Source of the DNA: Desulfoferrobacter suflitae
Lineage (GTDB): Bacteria > Desulfobacterota > Syntrophobacteria > Syntrophobacterales > Syntrophobacteraceae
Assembly: GCF_022603395.1 (NCBI RefSeq)
Contig: NZ_JAIBKA010000008.1
Span: forward strand, 124,001-188,000
DNA: 64,000 nucleotides
Direction: 5' to 3'
Positions within the stretch are counted from its first letter, which is position 1, and the number at the start of each line of letters is the position of its first letter. Made by a program: the position numbers and the translations under genes. The notes beneath the pieces were generated by a model that was not told the origin of the DNA, did not search any database, and saw only the letters and a list, made by a program, of their open reading frames with translations. Of the stretch, positions 17,606 through 26,760 are shown piece after piece.

Positions 17606-18115
17606 CTATGCAACGGCAGCGAAACCTTTTGCCATGATTCTTCTTTCAATGCCTTTGACCACGACTCGCGCGACTTCATCAAAGGCAAAGTGTTTGCGAA
17701 ACCACTCCGCCTGGCGCCGCGTGCTCAACCAAAAACCGGGTTTGCCCCGCTCCCCGGCCCAGCGCTCCACCCGTTGGTGAAGGCTCATACCAATGCCTTG
17801 CCGGCGATAATCCGGGTGCACCAGAAAGCCGGTGCCGCAGGCGTAGTCATGCAGCCGGTTGCTGACCGCCGCAGGCACTTCGGGAGGCAGGTCGTCATAG
17901 TCGATCACGGTATAAAAACCCAAAATTCGACTGCCTTGCAGGGCAAGGGCAAGGTCCCGATCGGTTTTGTAAACATAGCGGCTCAGCTTGTCACGAAACC
18001 TGCGGCGCTGCCCGTCGTCCATGTGTCCGCTCAGGCTCGCAGCGGCAGGCTCGATATGGCTTTCATCGGCGATCACGATTTCCCACTTGACATCCGCACA
18101 AACTGCGCTTTTCAT
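17606..18115 (-). CDS. GNAT-family N-acetyltransferase
   Basis: This 169-residue protein starts at the ATG at 18113-18115, preceded by AAAGGGGAAGCG; the longer upstream frame is less likely. The acetyl-CoA-binding motif A is visible as GFLVHPDYRRQGIGMSLHQRVE, with the usual Q/RxxGxG/A signature RRQGIG. The C-terminal FRKHFAFDEVARVVVKG fits the last strands. The acceptor substrate is unknown. It converges on nothing and is probably monocistronic. Confidence 0.82.
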   Translation of the reverse strand: MKSAVCADVKWEIVIADESHIEPAAASLSGHMDDGQRRRFRDKLSRYVYKTDRDLALALQGSRILGFYTVIDYDDLPPEVPAAVSNRLHDYACGTGFLVHPDYRRQGIGMSLHQRVERWAGERGKPGFWLSTRRQAEWFRKHFAFDEVARVVVKGIERRIMAKGFAAVA

Positions 18116-18323
18116 CGCTTCCCCTTTGACATTACAATGCGGCCGCCGTTGCATGCAAATATTGTTAGTCGGCATACAATTGTGCTAGATTTCCCGTTGT
18201 AAAATGGTGCTGACAACGGATCTTCGTTGCAGCCGATACCTGGCCCGTCGTTCGCACAGGAAATCAGGCGGGGAGACCCGCCATCCGCAACCCGTATCGT
18301 GCATAACAGAACACAGGATTGCC

Positions 18324-19169
18324 ATGAAAGCAAATAGACTGCAGCGCTTTATGATTATTTTTAAAACCCTGGCTCTCACCCTGTGGATTTCGCTGGAAGT
18401 GATCTACAAAGTGCACCGCCGAAGCGAAACCCGGCAGGCCTGCGACCGACGGCTGCGCTGGTGGTCGACCAGGCTCCTCAACAATCTGCGCCTTTCCTAC
18501 GCGGTCCAAAACCCGCACCAGGTGCGCTTCCAACCGGGCAAGCCGTACATCATCATGAGTAACCACAGCAGTCTGTGCGATATCCCTCTCATTTTCGCCA
18601 CCATGCCGGGCAGCATCCGCATGCTCACCAAAAAAGAGCTGTTTGATGTTCCCATATGGGGTCTGGGCATGAAGCGCGCCGAATTCATCTCCATTGACCG
18701 GAACAATCGACGGCAGGCGATACAGGATCTCAAGGAAGCTCAAAAGAAAATGGAAAGCGGCATCATCCTCTGGGTTGCCCCCGAAGGCACACGCTCGACC
18801 ACGGGAAAGCTCGGACCGTTCAAGAAAGGCGGATTCGTGCTCGCCGTGAGAACCGGGGCCACCATCGTTCCTGTGGGAATCCGCGGGGCCTTCAATGTGC
18901 TGCCTCCCAAGACCCTGGATTTTCTCCTGGGAGAGCACGCCGAAGTTCATATCGGGGAGGCCGTCGACGCCTCGCAATTCAGCAACAAGACCCTCGCTCA
19001 ACTGATGGGCCAGGTGGAGCAATCCATCCGCCGTCTGGCGGGCCTGGAAAGGGAAACGTCACAACACGATCAGCCCTCGTTCCCGCAACCAGTCGATGCT
19101 CGCCTTGAGAGCGATCATACGGCACGAAGGCTGCAAAAACCGGTGCTCCGCCTCCCTGACCAGGAATAA
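18324..19169 (+). CDS. plsC: 1-acyl-sn-glycerol-3-phosphate acyltransferase (PlsC family)
   Basis: This membrane-associated acyltransferase of about 281 residues should acylate lysophosphatidate to phosphatidate in phospholipid synthesis. It has an N-terminal hydrophobic segment, the catalytic NHSSLCDIPL (NHx4D motif), the glycerophosphate-binding FISIDR and PEGTRS motifs, and IVPVGIRG. The ATG at 18324 is chosen because it leads directly into the membrane segment. The last roughly 37 codons overlap the 3' end of the opposite-strand hydrolase gene, so the C-terminus beyond about residue 245 is probably not part of the fold. Confidence 0.85.
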   Translation: MKANRLQRFMIIFKTLALTLWISLEVIYKVHRRSETRQACDRRLRWWSTRLLNNLRLSYAVQNPHQVRFQPGKPYIIMSNHSSLCDIPLIFATMPGSIRMLTKKELFDVPIWGLGMKRAEFISIDRNNRRQAIQDLKEAQKKMESGIILWVAPEGTRSTTGKLGPFKKGGFVLAVRTGATIVPVGIRGAFNVLPPKTLDFLLGEHAEVHIGEAVDASQFSNKTLAQLMGQVEQSIRRLAGLERETSQHDQPSFPQPVDARLESDHTARRLQKPVLRLPDQE

Positions 19170-19790
19170 CCTCTTGGGCTCCTCCGCCCGTTGGTAAATG
19201 TGCAGCGCATCGGTCCAGGGCACCGTCTCATCCTGTTCGCCATGAATGAGCAGGACTCCCTGGATCAGTTCGAGATCCGCCAGGTTGACCGGCGCACCGA
19301 GGCCGAAACCGGCCGGGAAAAAGGCTCCCAGCTGCGATGATGCTTCCATGGCCGCCTCAATTCCGGATAGATCAAAGGGAGTGGCCCAGCACACCACCGC
19401 ATCCAGCGCATAACGGCGCGCAGCCAGGGCCAGCAGTGACAAATAGCCGCCCAGGCTGGAGCCCACAAGTCCCATCCTGCCATCGCTCCACATCTGCCGC
19501 TGCACGTATTCGAGCACGGCATGCAGATCGCGCAGACGGGACGAGAGCAAACTGTCGACCGGCTGAATGCGGCTTTGGCCGCAGCCGGAAAAATCAAAAC
19601 GCAGCACGGCGACTCCCCGTTGCACCAGCTGCTCGCCGATGTATGCGAACTTTCGGCTGTCTTTGGAGCTCAACATGCCGTGGCAGCAGACAACCGCCGG
19701 CGCGGGAATACGTTCCGGCAGATGCAGCAAACCCGCCAGGGAACCTGCGGGGGTGTTGACGGATAGAGGTTGGGGAGGAGGCACGTTCAT
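19059..19790 (-). CDS. Alpha/beta-hydrolase (serine esterase/peptidase-like)
   Basis: This 243-residue alpha/beta hydrolase has the nucleophile elbow GSSLGG (Ser112), Asp187 in HGEQDETVP and His216 in REAEHRFL, a complete catalytic triad. CCHGMLSSKDSRK is the oxyanion-hole strand. It belongs to the soluble esterase/aminopeptidase-like group often annotated as osmotically inducible or thioesterase-like hydrolases. Its 3' end overlaps plsC by 111 bases on the opposite strand. Confidence 0.87.
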   Translation of the reverse strand: MNVPPPQPLSVNTPAGSLAGLLHLPERIPAPAVVCCHGMLSSKDSRKFAYIGEQLVQRGVAVLRFDFSGCGQSRIQPVDSLLSSRLRDLHAVLEYVQRQMWSDGRMGLVGSSLGGYLSLLALAARRYALDAVVCWATPFDLSGIEAAMEASSQLGAFFPAGFGLGAPVNLADLELIQGVLLIHGEQDETVPWTDALHIYQRAEEPKRLFLVREAEHRFLQPSCRMIALKASIDWLRERGLIVL

Positions 19791-19831
19791 GTCATCTCAC
19801 AGCAGCACGCCGGCCCTGCCGCACAACGCTG

Positions 19832-20530
19832 TCAGCTGGCCGTTCCGGCTTCCTTCGAGCGGATGGCGTAGAGCATGATCTGCTGACTCTCGCCGTCCGA
19901 ATGAATGGTTTGTGTGGTCTGCTTGAATTCGAAATACCGGGTCAGTTCGGCAAAAAACTTCGGGGTTTGCAAGGTGGCGTTTTTGGCGAGAAAAATTATC
20001 CCACCGGGAGCCAGCGTTCTGCGCAGGAATTGCACCAGAGCCGGGTACGATTCCCGGTCGTACACCACTTCGGACCCCACAATGACATCGAAAACTTCGG
20101 AAAAGCTCGCATCGGTCCAATCCAGCCTGCGCACCTCGGCGTTCCTGGCGTCATTGAGCAGCACATTGGCGCGCGCAAAGCGCAAGGCGTCCTCGTTGAT
20201 GTCGGTAATGGTCACGCGGTGGCCGCACAGAGCGGCGTAGACACCGACCACGCCCAATCCCGCCCCGATCTCCAGCATCCTCCGACCCAGCACCGCCTGC
20301 TGCCTGCCGAGAAAATAGGCCAGCAGGAAGCTCGAATCCCACAGCTTGGCCCAGTAGGGCAAATCCATCATGCCGGTGGCCTTGACGTCAATGAGCTGCT
20401 CCAGATAATCCTCAAATTCTTTGATCTGAAGAATCTTGAGCACCTTGTCACCGATCTTGAGCGGCACCACATCCACCGCATACCTGCTCTCAATCCAGAC
20501 CATCAATTGGTCCAGCTCACTGTTGCTCAT
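19832..20530 (-). CDS. Class I SAM-dependent methyltransferase (lysine-methyltransferase-like)
   Basis: This 232-residue protein has motif I MLEIGAGLGVVGVYAA, the acidic loop TDINEDALRFARANVL, and the conserved WDSSFLLAYFL and DVIVGSEVVYDRESYPALV segments. These match the Methyltransf_16/eEF-lysine methyltransferase group, whose members modify proteins or small amines. The next gene on this strand, the hydrolase, ends 42 bases downstream, so the two may be cotranscribed. Confidence 0.83.
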   Translation of the reverse strand: MSNSELDQLMVWIESRYAVDVVPLKIGDKVLKILQIKEFEDYLEQLIDVKATGMMDLPYWAKLWDSSFLLAYFLGRQQAVLGRRMLEIGAGLGVVGVYAALCGHRVTITDINEDALRFARANVLLNDARNAEVRRLDWTDASFSEVFDVIVGSEVVYDRESYPALVQFLRRTLAPGGIIFLAKNATLQTPKFFAELTRYFEFKQTTQTIHSDGESQQIMLYAIRSKEAGTAS

Positions 20531-20677
20531 AATTGTTTCCCTGACGTTAGCGGTTCAACTCTCTGGGTACAGTCCTATTCGCGTCCCCTTCCGACAAAGG
20601 CCGGACCAAAATTGCACACCCGGCAAGCCGAGGTCCGAAACAGCCGGCAGCCATACTGTTCAAATAAATGATAATCG

Positions 20678-23600
20678 CTAATGCCTGATCCCCGCCCACA
20701 CCCGTGCCGTTCGAATTCCCGTCAGCCGTGCGTACAGACCCTCCATATACACATAGATGACCGGCGTAATGTAGAGGGTGAGCAACTGCGAAACCACCAG
20801 GCCGCCCACTACCGCGAGCCCCAGAGGACGGCGCGCTTCGGCCCCCGCGCCGATGCCCAGAGCGATCGGCAGTGTTCCCATGAGGGCGGCCATAGTGGTC
20901 ATCATGATGGGTCGGAAGCGCAAAATACACCCTTGATAAATGGCTTCCAGAGGGCTCTTGTCACCGTCCCTTTGAGCCTGCAGAGCAAAATCGATCATCA
21001 TGATGGCATTCTTCTTGACGATTCCGATCAGCATGATGACACCCACAAAAGCATAAATGCTCAAATCCGTCTTAAAGACGATGAGCGTGAGCAATGCGCC
21101 AACGCCCGCTGCCGGCAGGCCGGACAGAATGGTGAGCGGGTGTATGAAGCTCTCGTACAAAATCCCCAGCACAATGTAGATGACCAGAATGGCCATAACC
21201 AGCAGCAGCCACAAACCCCGCATGGACGACTTGAATTGTTCCGCCGTGCCCTGAAAACTGGTGGTCACCGCGGCCGGCAGGTTGAGGTCGCGCACCGCCT
21301 TCTCGATGCTGCTCACCGCCTGGCTCAGGGCAACCCCCGGTTGCAGGTTAAACGAGATGGTCACCGACGGAAGCTGACCGGTGTGGTTGACGGTCAGCGG
21401 ACCGATGCTGCGCTCCAGTTTTACAAAGGATTCGAGAGGCGCCATCAAACCTCCGGCCGAGCGCACATGCAGCATGGACAGCGAAGCTGGATCCAGCTGA
21501 TACTGCGGTTCCACTTCCAAAATCACGGCATACTGATTGGTCGGCGTATAGATGGTTGAAACCTGCCGCGACCCGTACGCATTGTACAGGGTGTTCTCGA
21601 TCTGCCGGGCGGTGATGCCCAGAGTCTGGGCCTTGTCCCGGTCGATTTGCACCATGATCTGCGGACTGCTGATCTGCAAATCCGTGGTCACATCCTGCAA
21701 ACCGGGCAGTTGCTTGAGCTCCTCTTCCAAAAGGGGAGCGTAGTAGTAAAGCTCCTCCACGTCCGGCCCCTGCACGGTAAATTGGTAGAGGGCCTTGGTG
21801 CTTCTGCCGCCAATGCGAATGGCAGGAGGATTTTGCAGATAGACATTGATTCCGGGAATGTCGGCAAGCTTCCCGCGCAAGCTCTGGATCACCTGATCGG
21901 CCGATAGTTCCCGCTCCCGACGAGGCTTGAGCCGCATGGACAAAAATCCGGTATTGCCGGTGGAGCTCATGCCGGTCGCTCCCGCCACCGACATGAACGC
22001 CTCCACATTGGGGTCATCGGCAATCACCTCGGAAACCTGCTTCTGGTAGGCCACCATGGATTCGAACGAGGTGCCTTCGGCCGCCTGGGTGAACCCGAAC
22101 AGCTGTCCGGTGTCCTGGCTTGGGATAAAATCCTTGGGAATGACGACAAAGAGGTACACCGTCGCCGCCAGCAGCCCGAGTGAAACCGCCAGTGTCAGGC
22201 GGCGATGATGCAAAACCCACTTGAGGCTGACGTCGTAGACGTTCAGCATGCCCTCGAAGAAACGTTCGGAAAAAGCATAGATGCGGCCATGCTGATCGGA
22301 TCCAGGCGGCTTTATGAAGCGGCTGCAGAGCATGGGCGTGAGACTCAGGGAAACAAAACCCGAAATGAGGATGGCCACAGCGATGGTCACACCAAACTCG
22401 TGCAGCAGCCTGCCCAGGATTCCCCCCATAAACAGCAGCGGAATGAAGACCGCGGCCAATGACAGAGTCATGGACAGAATCGTGAAGCCGATTTCCCTGG
22501 ACCCCTCGAAGGCCGCCTGCAGCCTGCCCTTGCCCATCTCCATGTGGCGCACGATGTTTTCCAGCATCACGATGGCATCATCCACCACAAAGCCCACGCA
22601 CAGGGTCAGCGCCATCAAGGAGAGGTTGTCCAGGCTGTAATCCAGCAGGTACATGACGGCGAACGTCCCGATGATGGACATGGGCAGAGCGAGACTGGCA
22701 ATGAGGGTGGCCGACAGGTTGCGCAGGAACAAGAAAATGACCAGCACGACCAAACCGATGGCCAGATAAAGGGTGAACTTCACGTCCTCAATGGATTCGC
22801 GAATCGAAATGGAACGGTCGTAGAGGATATTGAGATCGACCGATCCGGGTATCTGGGCGCGGAAAGTGGGCAGCAATTCCTTGATGGCATCCACCACCTG
22901 CACCGTGTTGGTGCCCGGCTGCCGCTGAATCGCAAGGACGATTGCCTGCGTGTTGTTGTACCAGCTGATGCGCTTGTTGTTCTCCACACTGTCCAGGACC
23001 CGGCCCAGCTCCTGCAATCGAACCGGCGATCCGTTGCGGTACGCGACAATCAGTGGTCGATAGGCGGCGGCATTGAAGAGCTGCCCGCTGGCTTCCACGG
23101 TATAGGCATGGTACTTGCCATACAGGGTTCCCGTGGGAAGATTGACATTGGCTTTATCGATGGCGTTTTCGATTTCATCCATGCCGATGCCCATATTGGC
23201 AAGGGCGTTGGGATTGACCTGGATGCGCACGGCATATTTTTGCGATCCGTAGACCATCACCTGGGCCACCCCGCTGATCATGGAGATGCGCTGCGCCATC
23301 AGAGTCTGGGCATATTCGTCGACGCGCGACAGGGGAAGGATGGGCGAGCTCAACGCCAGATAAAGGACCGGCTGGTCGGCGGGATTCACCTTACGGTAGC
23401 TGGGGGGATTCGGCATATCCACAGGCAGCAGCCGCTGGGCCTTGGCTATGGCCGTCTGAACATCTTGAGCGGCGGCGTCGATGCTGCGCTCCATGGCGAA
23501 TTGCAGGGTGATCCGGGTGCTGCCGATAGCGCTGGTCGAGGTCATGGAGTCGAGGCCGGCGATGGTCGAGAATTCTTTTTCCAATGGGGTGGCGACGGAG

Positions 23601-23782
23601 GAAGCCATGTTTTCGGGGCTGGATCCGGGCAGACTGGCGGACACCTGGATGGTTGGAAAATCCACGTTGGGCAATTCACTCACCGGCAGCAGACGGTATC
23701 CCATCATGCCGAAAACCAGGATGGCCAGCATCAGCAGGGTGGTCGTCACCGGGCGCCGAATGAAGACGGCTGCAATATTCAT
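20678..23782 (-). CDS. RND multidrug efflux permease (MdtB/MuxB-like)
   Basis: This 1034-residue inner-membrane pump of the HAE-1 RND class is full length. It begins with the typical FIRRPVTTTLLMLAI, has the proton-relay Asp pair in TM4 (GFVVDDAIVMLENI) and the second-half membrane block GILYESFIHPLTILSGLPA. It exports drugs or envelope-active compounds by proton exchange through a fusion protein and an outer-membrane channel. The start overlaps the fusion-protein stop by 4 bases (ATGA), and the channel gene lies upstream. The three genes form one efflux operon. Confidence 0.95.
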   Translation of the reverse strand: MNIAAVFIRRPVTTTLLMLAILVFGMMGYRLLPVSELPNVDFPTIQVSASLPGSSPENMASSVATPLEKEFSTIAGLDSMTSTSAIGSTRITLQFAMERSIDAAAQDVQTAIAKAQRLLPVDMPNPPSYRKVNPADQPVLYLALSSPILPLSRVDEYAQTLMAQRISMISGVAQVMVYGSQKYAVRIQVNPNALANMGIGMDEIENAIDKANVNLPTGTLYGKYHAYTVEASGQLFNAAAYRPLIVAYRNGSPVRLQELGRVLDSVENNKRISWYNNTQAIVLAIQRQPGTNTVQVVDAIKELLPTFRAQIPGSVDLNILYDRSISIRESIEDVKFTLYLAIGLVVLVIFLFLRNLSATLIASLALPMSIIGTFAVMYLLDYSLDNLSLMALTLCVGFVVDDAIVMLENIVRHMEMGKGRLQAAFEGSREIGFTILSMTLSLAAVFIPLLFMGGILGRLLHEFGVTIAVAILISGFVSLSLTPMLCSRFIKPPGSDQHGRIYAFSERFFEGMLNVYDVSLKWVLHHRRLTLAVSLGLLAATVYLFVVIPKDFIPSQDTGQLFGFTQAAEGTSFESMVAYQKQVSEVIADDPNVEAFMSVAGATGMSSTGNTGFLSMRLKPRRERELSADQVIQSLRGKLADIPGINVYLQNPPAIRIGGRSTKALYQFTVQGPDVEELYYYAPLLEEELKQLPGLQDVTTDLQISSPQIMVQIDRDKAQTLGITARQIENTLYNAYGSRQVSTIYTPTNQYAVILEVEPQYQLDPASLSMLHVRSAGGLMAPLESFVKLERSIGPLTVNHTGQLPSVTISFNLQPGVALSQAVSSIEKAVRDLNLPAAVTTSFQGTAEQFKSSMRGLWLLLVMAILVIYIVLGILYESFIHPLTILSGLPAAGVGALLTLIVFKTDLSIYAFVGVIMLIGIVKKNAIMMIDFALQAQRDGDKSPLEAIYQGCILRFRPIMMTTMAALMGTLPIALGIGAGAEARRPLGLAVVGGLVVSQLLTLYITPVIYVYMEGLYARLTGIRTARVWAGIRH

Positions 23783-24972
23783 GGTCTGGCTTCCCTGCCG
23801 GGTTGTTGCGAGCCTTCCACAACCTTGACCAGGGCCCCCGGGAACAGACGCAATTGCCCGTCGGTCACCACCTTGTCGGCGGCTTTAACACCCCCCTCGA
23901 CCACCACCTCGTCCCCCACCGTAAAACCCAGTTTCACCTGCCTGAGCTCCACAGTCTGATCGGCCTTGACCACATAGACATAGCTCCCTTCCTGCCCCAT
24001 TTGCACGGCCCGCGAAGGGATAATGACGGCGTTTGGCTGCTCGCCCAGGATCAACGCCACATAGACGAACTGGCCCGGCCACAGCGCATTGTCTTCATTG
24101 GCAAAGGTGGCCTTGAGCTGAATGGTGCCCGTTGTCGTATCGACCGAATTGTCGATAAAGGTCAGCCGGCCGACAAATTGCCGCTCCTGCTGCCCCGGGA
24201 TGACCGCTTCCACCTGCAGCGGCTTGACACTCATGTGCCTTTTGATTTCCGGCAGATAGCGCTCGGGCACGGTAAAAATCGTATAGATGGGGCTGGTCTG
24301 GCGGATCACCACCATGGGCTTGTCATTGTCGTTGGCCTTCATGATGTTGCCCACATCCACTTTGACTTCCCCCGTATACCCGTCGATGGGGGAGCGGATG
24401 GCGCAATACTCGAGCTCGATCGCGGCTTTCTCCACCGCCGCCTCGTCGGCGCGCAGCGTGGCCTCGAGGGCTTTCACGCTGGTGCGCACCTTGTCGTATT
24501 CTTCAGCCGAAACGTAGCCCTTTTTGACCACCGACGTGTAGCGCTCCAATTGTTTGCGCGCGTTTTCCAGCTGCGCCCGGTCTCTGGCGAGATTCGCCCG
24601 AGCCAGCTTCAGTTCGGCTTCAAACGGGGCAGCATCCAGCGTGAACAGAAGATCGCCCTGCCTGACCCGCTGTCCCTCCTGGAAGTGCACACCGGTGATT
24701 TCCCCGGCCACCTGAGCTTGCACCACCACCTTGGCGAAAGACTGCACGCTGCCTATGGCACGCAGCTGCACCGGTACCGTTCTTTGCACCGCTTCGGCCA
24801 CGCTCACGGGCATCGCCACGTGCCTGCGCGCATCCTGGACTTTGGCCTTGCTGTCGGCATCGTTGGAACAAGCGCTCAGCGCCGCCGCTAAAACGAACAA
24901 CAGCGCGGCGGCCGGCTTCCGGCCGATGCGCCATTTCCTCGACGAATGCTCGATTGATTTCATGTGAAACAT
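23779..24972 (-). CDS. RND efflux membrane fusion lipoprotein
   Basis: This 397-residue periplasmic adaptor has a signal peptide with lipobox LSAC. The lipoyl-like half VQAQVAGEITGVHFQEGQ is followed by a helical hairpin rich in ARANLARDRAQLENARKQ and the beta-barrel domain (VGRLTFIDNSVDTTTGTIQ). It bridges the RND pump and the outer-membrane channel. Two ATGs (24972 and 24963) are possible starts; the AAGGA site is better spaced for the second. Confidence 0.93.
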   Translation of the reverse strand: MFHMKSIEHSSRKWRIGRKPAAALLFVLAAALSACSNDADSKAKVQDARRHVAMPVSVAEAVQRTVPVQLRAIGSVQSFAKVVVQAQVAGEITGVHFQEGQRVRQGDLLFTLDAAPFEAELKLARANLARDRAQLENARKQLERYTSVVKKGYVSAEEYDKVRTSVKALEATLRADEAAVEKAAIELEYCAIRSPIDGYTGEVKVDVGNIMKANDNDKPMVVIRQTSPIYTIFTVPERYLPEIKRHMSVKPLQVEAVIPGQQERQFVGRLTFIDNSVDTTTGTIQLKATFANEDNALWPGQFVYVALILGEQPNAVIIPSRAVQMGQEGSYVYVVKADQTVELRQVKLGFTVGDEVVVEGGVKAADKVVTDGQLRLFPGALVKVVEGSQQPGREARP

Positions 24973-25174
24973 GTTCCTTACTACCTGCTCCCCGCTAAAA
25001 CCAGCTGCCCATCATCTCCCATTCTAAGCTAATTTTGCCCAGGCAACCAGTGCTTCAACAGCACATTGTGCCCGAGGTGGTCACAACCGCAGCCGCAACG
25101 GCTGCATGGAAAATCTTCTTTTCTTCCTGAAAAGCCGCATGCGGGGGAGAGGAAGGCGAGGGGTCTCGTTGTCG

Positions 25175-26635
25175 CTACCGGGGCAATTGCCATCCTCCGC
25201 CAAGGGCCTTGAACAACGCCACCAGATTGGTCGACACGCGCTGATCGCTTGCCACCAGCTCGTCTTCGGACTGGGAAAGGGCCCTCTGACTCACCAGGAC
25301 ATTCAAAAAATCCACCAAGCCCTCGGCATACAGCGCACTGGAGATGTCAGCCGCACGTCGGTTGGCATCCACGGCGGCCATCAGCGATTTGCGCGTCTGT
25401 TTTTCCTTGGCATAGGCAACGAGCGCATTCTCAACATCCTCCAGCGAGGTCAGCACCGCCTGCTCATAGGAAGCCAGGGCCTGCTCCTGGCGAGCGTTCT
25501 GCACTTCGATGTTGGCGCGAATCCGCCCGGCGTCAAATACCGGCCAGCTCACCGTCGGTCCGACGTCCCAGAGCAGGCTGCCGCTTTGCACCAGGTCTTG
25601 AATGTCGGCACTCTGCAGACCGAGAAATCCGGTCAGGGAAAAACTCGGGAAAAGATCCGCCGTAGCCGCTCCAATGCGCGCAGTGGCAGCCGCCAGTTCC
25701 ATCTCGGCGCGGCGGATGTCGGGCCGCCTGCGCAACAGCTCCGAAGGCAGTCCGATGGGCACCTCGGGGGGCACCGGAGGAATCGGTTTGTCCTCGGACA
25801 ATTCCGTCAGCAGCGCCTCGGGCGGGCGCCCCAACAGCACCCCGATGCGATGCATGGCCTGCCGGGCGGACGATTCCAGGGCCGGCACCTGGGATTCGGT
25901 CGTGGTCAGCAGGGCTTCCGCCTGGGCCACGTCGAGCTTGTTGCCCAGCCCGGCCTCGAGACGTCCCCGGGTGAGGTCGAGGCTCTTGCGCTGCAAGTCT
26001 ATATTTTCCTTCAGGATCGCAATTCGTCTCTGGGTGCCGCGCAGCTCGAGGTAATTTCGGGCCACCTCGGAGAGCAGGACCACCAGTACGTCACGCCGAT
26101 TCCACCGGGCTGCCGCGAGGTCCGCATCGGCCGCTTGCACGCGCCTGCGGATGCGCCCGAAGACGTCGATTTCCCAGCCGGCGTCAAAGCCTGTTTCGAA
26201 CAGATCCTGTTCGGAGCCCCCTCCGAACTCGGCCGTTTCCCCATCCCGCGCAACGGGTGTGGCTGTGCCGCTGCGCCGCACCCGTGAATAGCTGCCGGAA
26301 ACGTTGACGCCCGGCGCCAGATCGGAGGCCACCACGCCGCGCAGTGCGCGCGCTTCGCGGATGCGGGCTGCAGCGCCCTTCAAGTCGAGGTTCGCGCTGA
26401 CCGCACGATCAATCAGGGAATCGAGCTGGGGATCGCCGAACACAGTCCACCAGCCGATGACCTCGGAAGAAGCGCTGGTCACCCCTTGCTGGGGAGCCCC
26501 GCTCCATTGCCGGGGAACATCCACTTTAGGACTGTGAAAATCGGGGCCCACCATGCAGCCCGCCAAAGCCGCCAGCATGCAGCCCGCAGCCACGATCGTG
26601 AGGATCGATCCGACAACCGGTAATCCACCCTTCAT
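25175..26635 (-). CDS. NodT-family outer-membrane efflux lipoprotein
   Basis: This outer-membrane channel of about 486 residues has a lipobox LAGC followed by MVGPDFHSP, the standard start of NodT/OprM-type channels, and two repeated helical halves (DLNLKGAAARIREARALRG and RRRPDIRRAEMELAAATARI). The ATG at 26635 has GGAG 5 bases upstream and is preferred to the GTG at 26650. It precedes the fusion-protein gene by about 200 bases and should be the exit duct of the RND pump. Confidence 0.92.
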   Translation of the reverse strand: MKGGLPVVGSILTIVAAGCMLAALAGCMVGPDFHSPKVDVPRQWSGAPQQGVTSASSEVIGWWTVFGDPQLDSLIDRAVSANLDLKGAAARIREARALRGVVASDLAPGVNVSGSYSRVRRSGTATPVARDGETAEFGGGSEQDLFETGFDAGWEIDVFGRIRRRVQAADADLAAARWNRRDVLVVLLSEVARNYLELRGTQRRIAILKENIDLQRKSLDLTRGRLEAGLGNKLDVAQAEALLTTTESQVPALESSARQAMHRIGVLLGRPPEALLTELSEDKPIPPVPPEVPIGLPSELLRRRPDIRRAEMELAAATARIGAATADLFPSFSLTGFLGLQSADIQDLVQSGSLLWDVGPTVSWPVFDAGRIRANIEVQNARQEQALASYEQAVLTSLEDVENALVAYAKEKQTRKSLMAAVDANRRAADISSALYAEGLVDFLNVLVSQRALSQSEDELVASDQRVSTNLVALFKALGGGWQLPR

Positions 26636-26760
26636 CCATCCACTCTCCACAGGCCGGAAGTCCCGGCCGTCTTTCCCTGTTGTGCTTCCTCAACGTGCGC
26701 CACGCCACGGCCAGGTCCCTCGCCCCATTCCACGCACCGCTCGAGCGGCGCCGGCGCGGT

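Noticed and set aside
20680-20720. tRNA-like GTTCGAATTCC segment
   Set aside because: It lies inside the RND pump gene and no cloverleaf can be drawn.
22544-23959. 471-codon plus-strand frame opposite the RND pump
   Set aside because: Shadow of a high-GC coding region; His/Asp/Gly-rich composition without domains.
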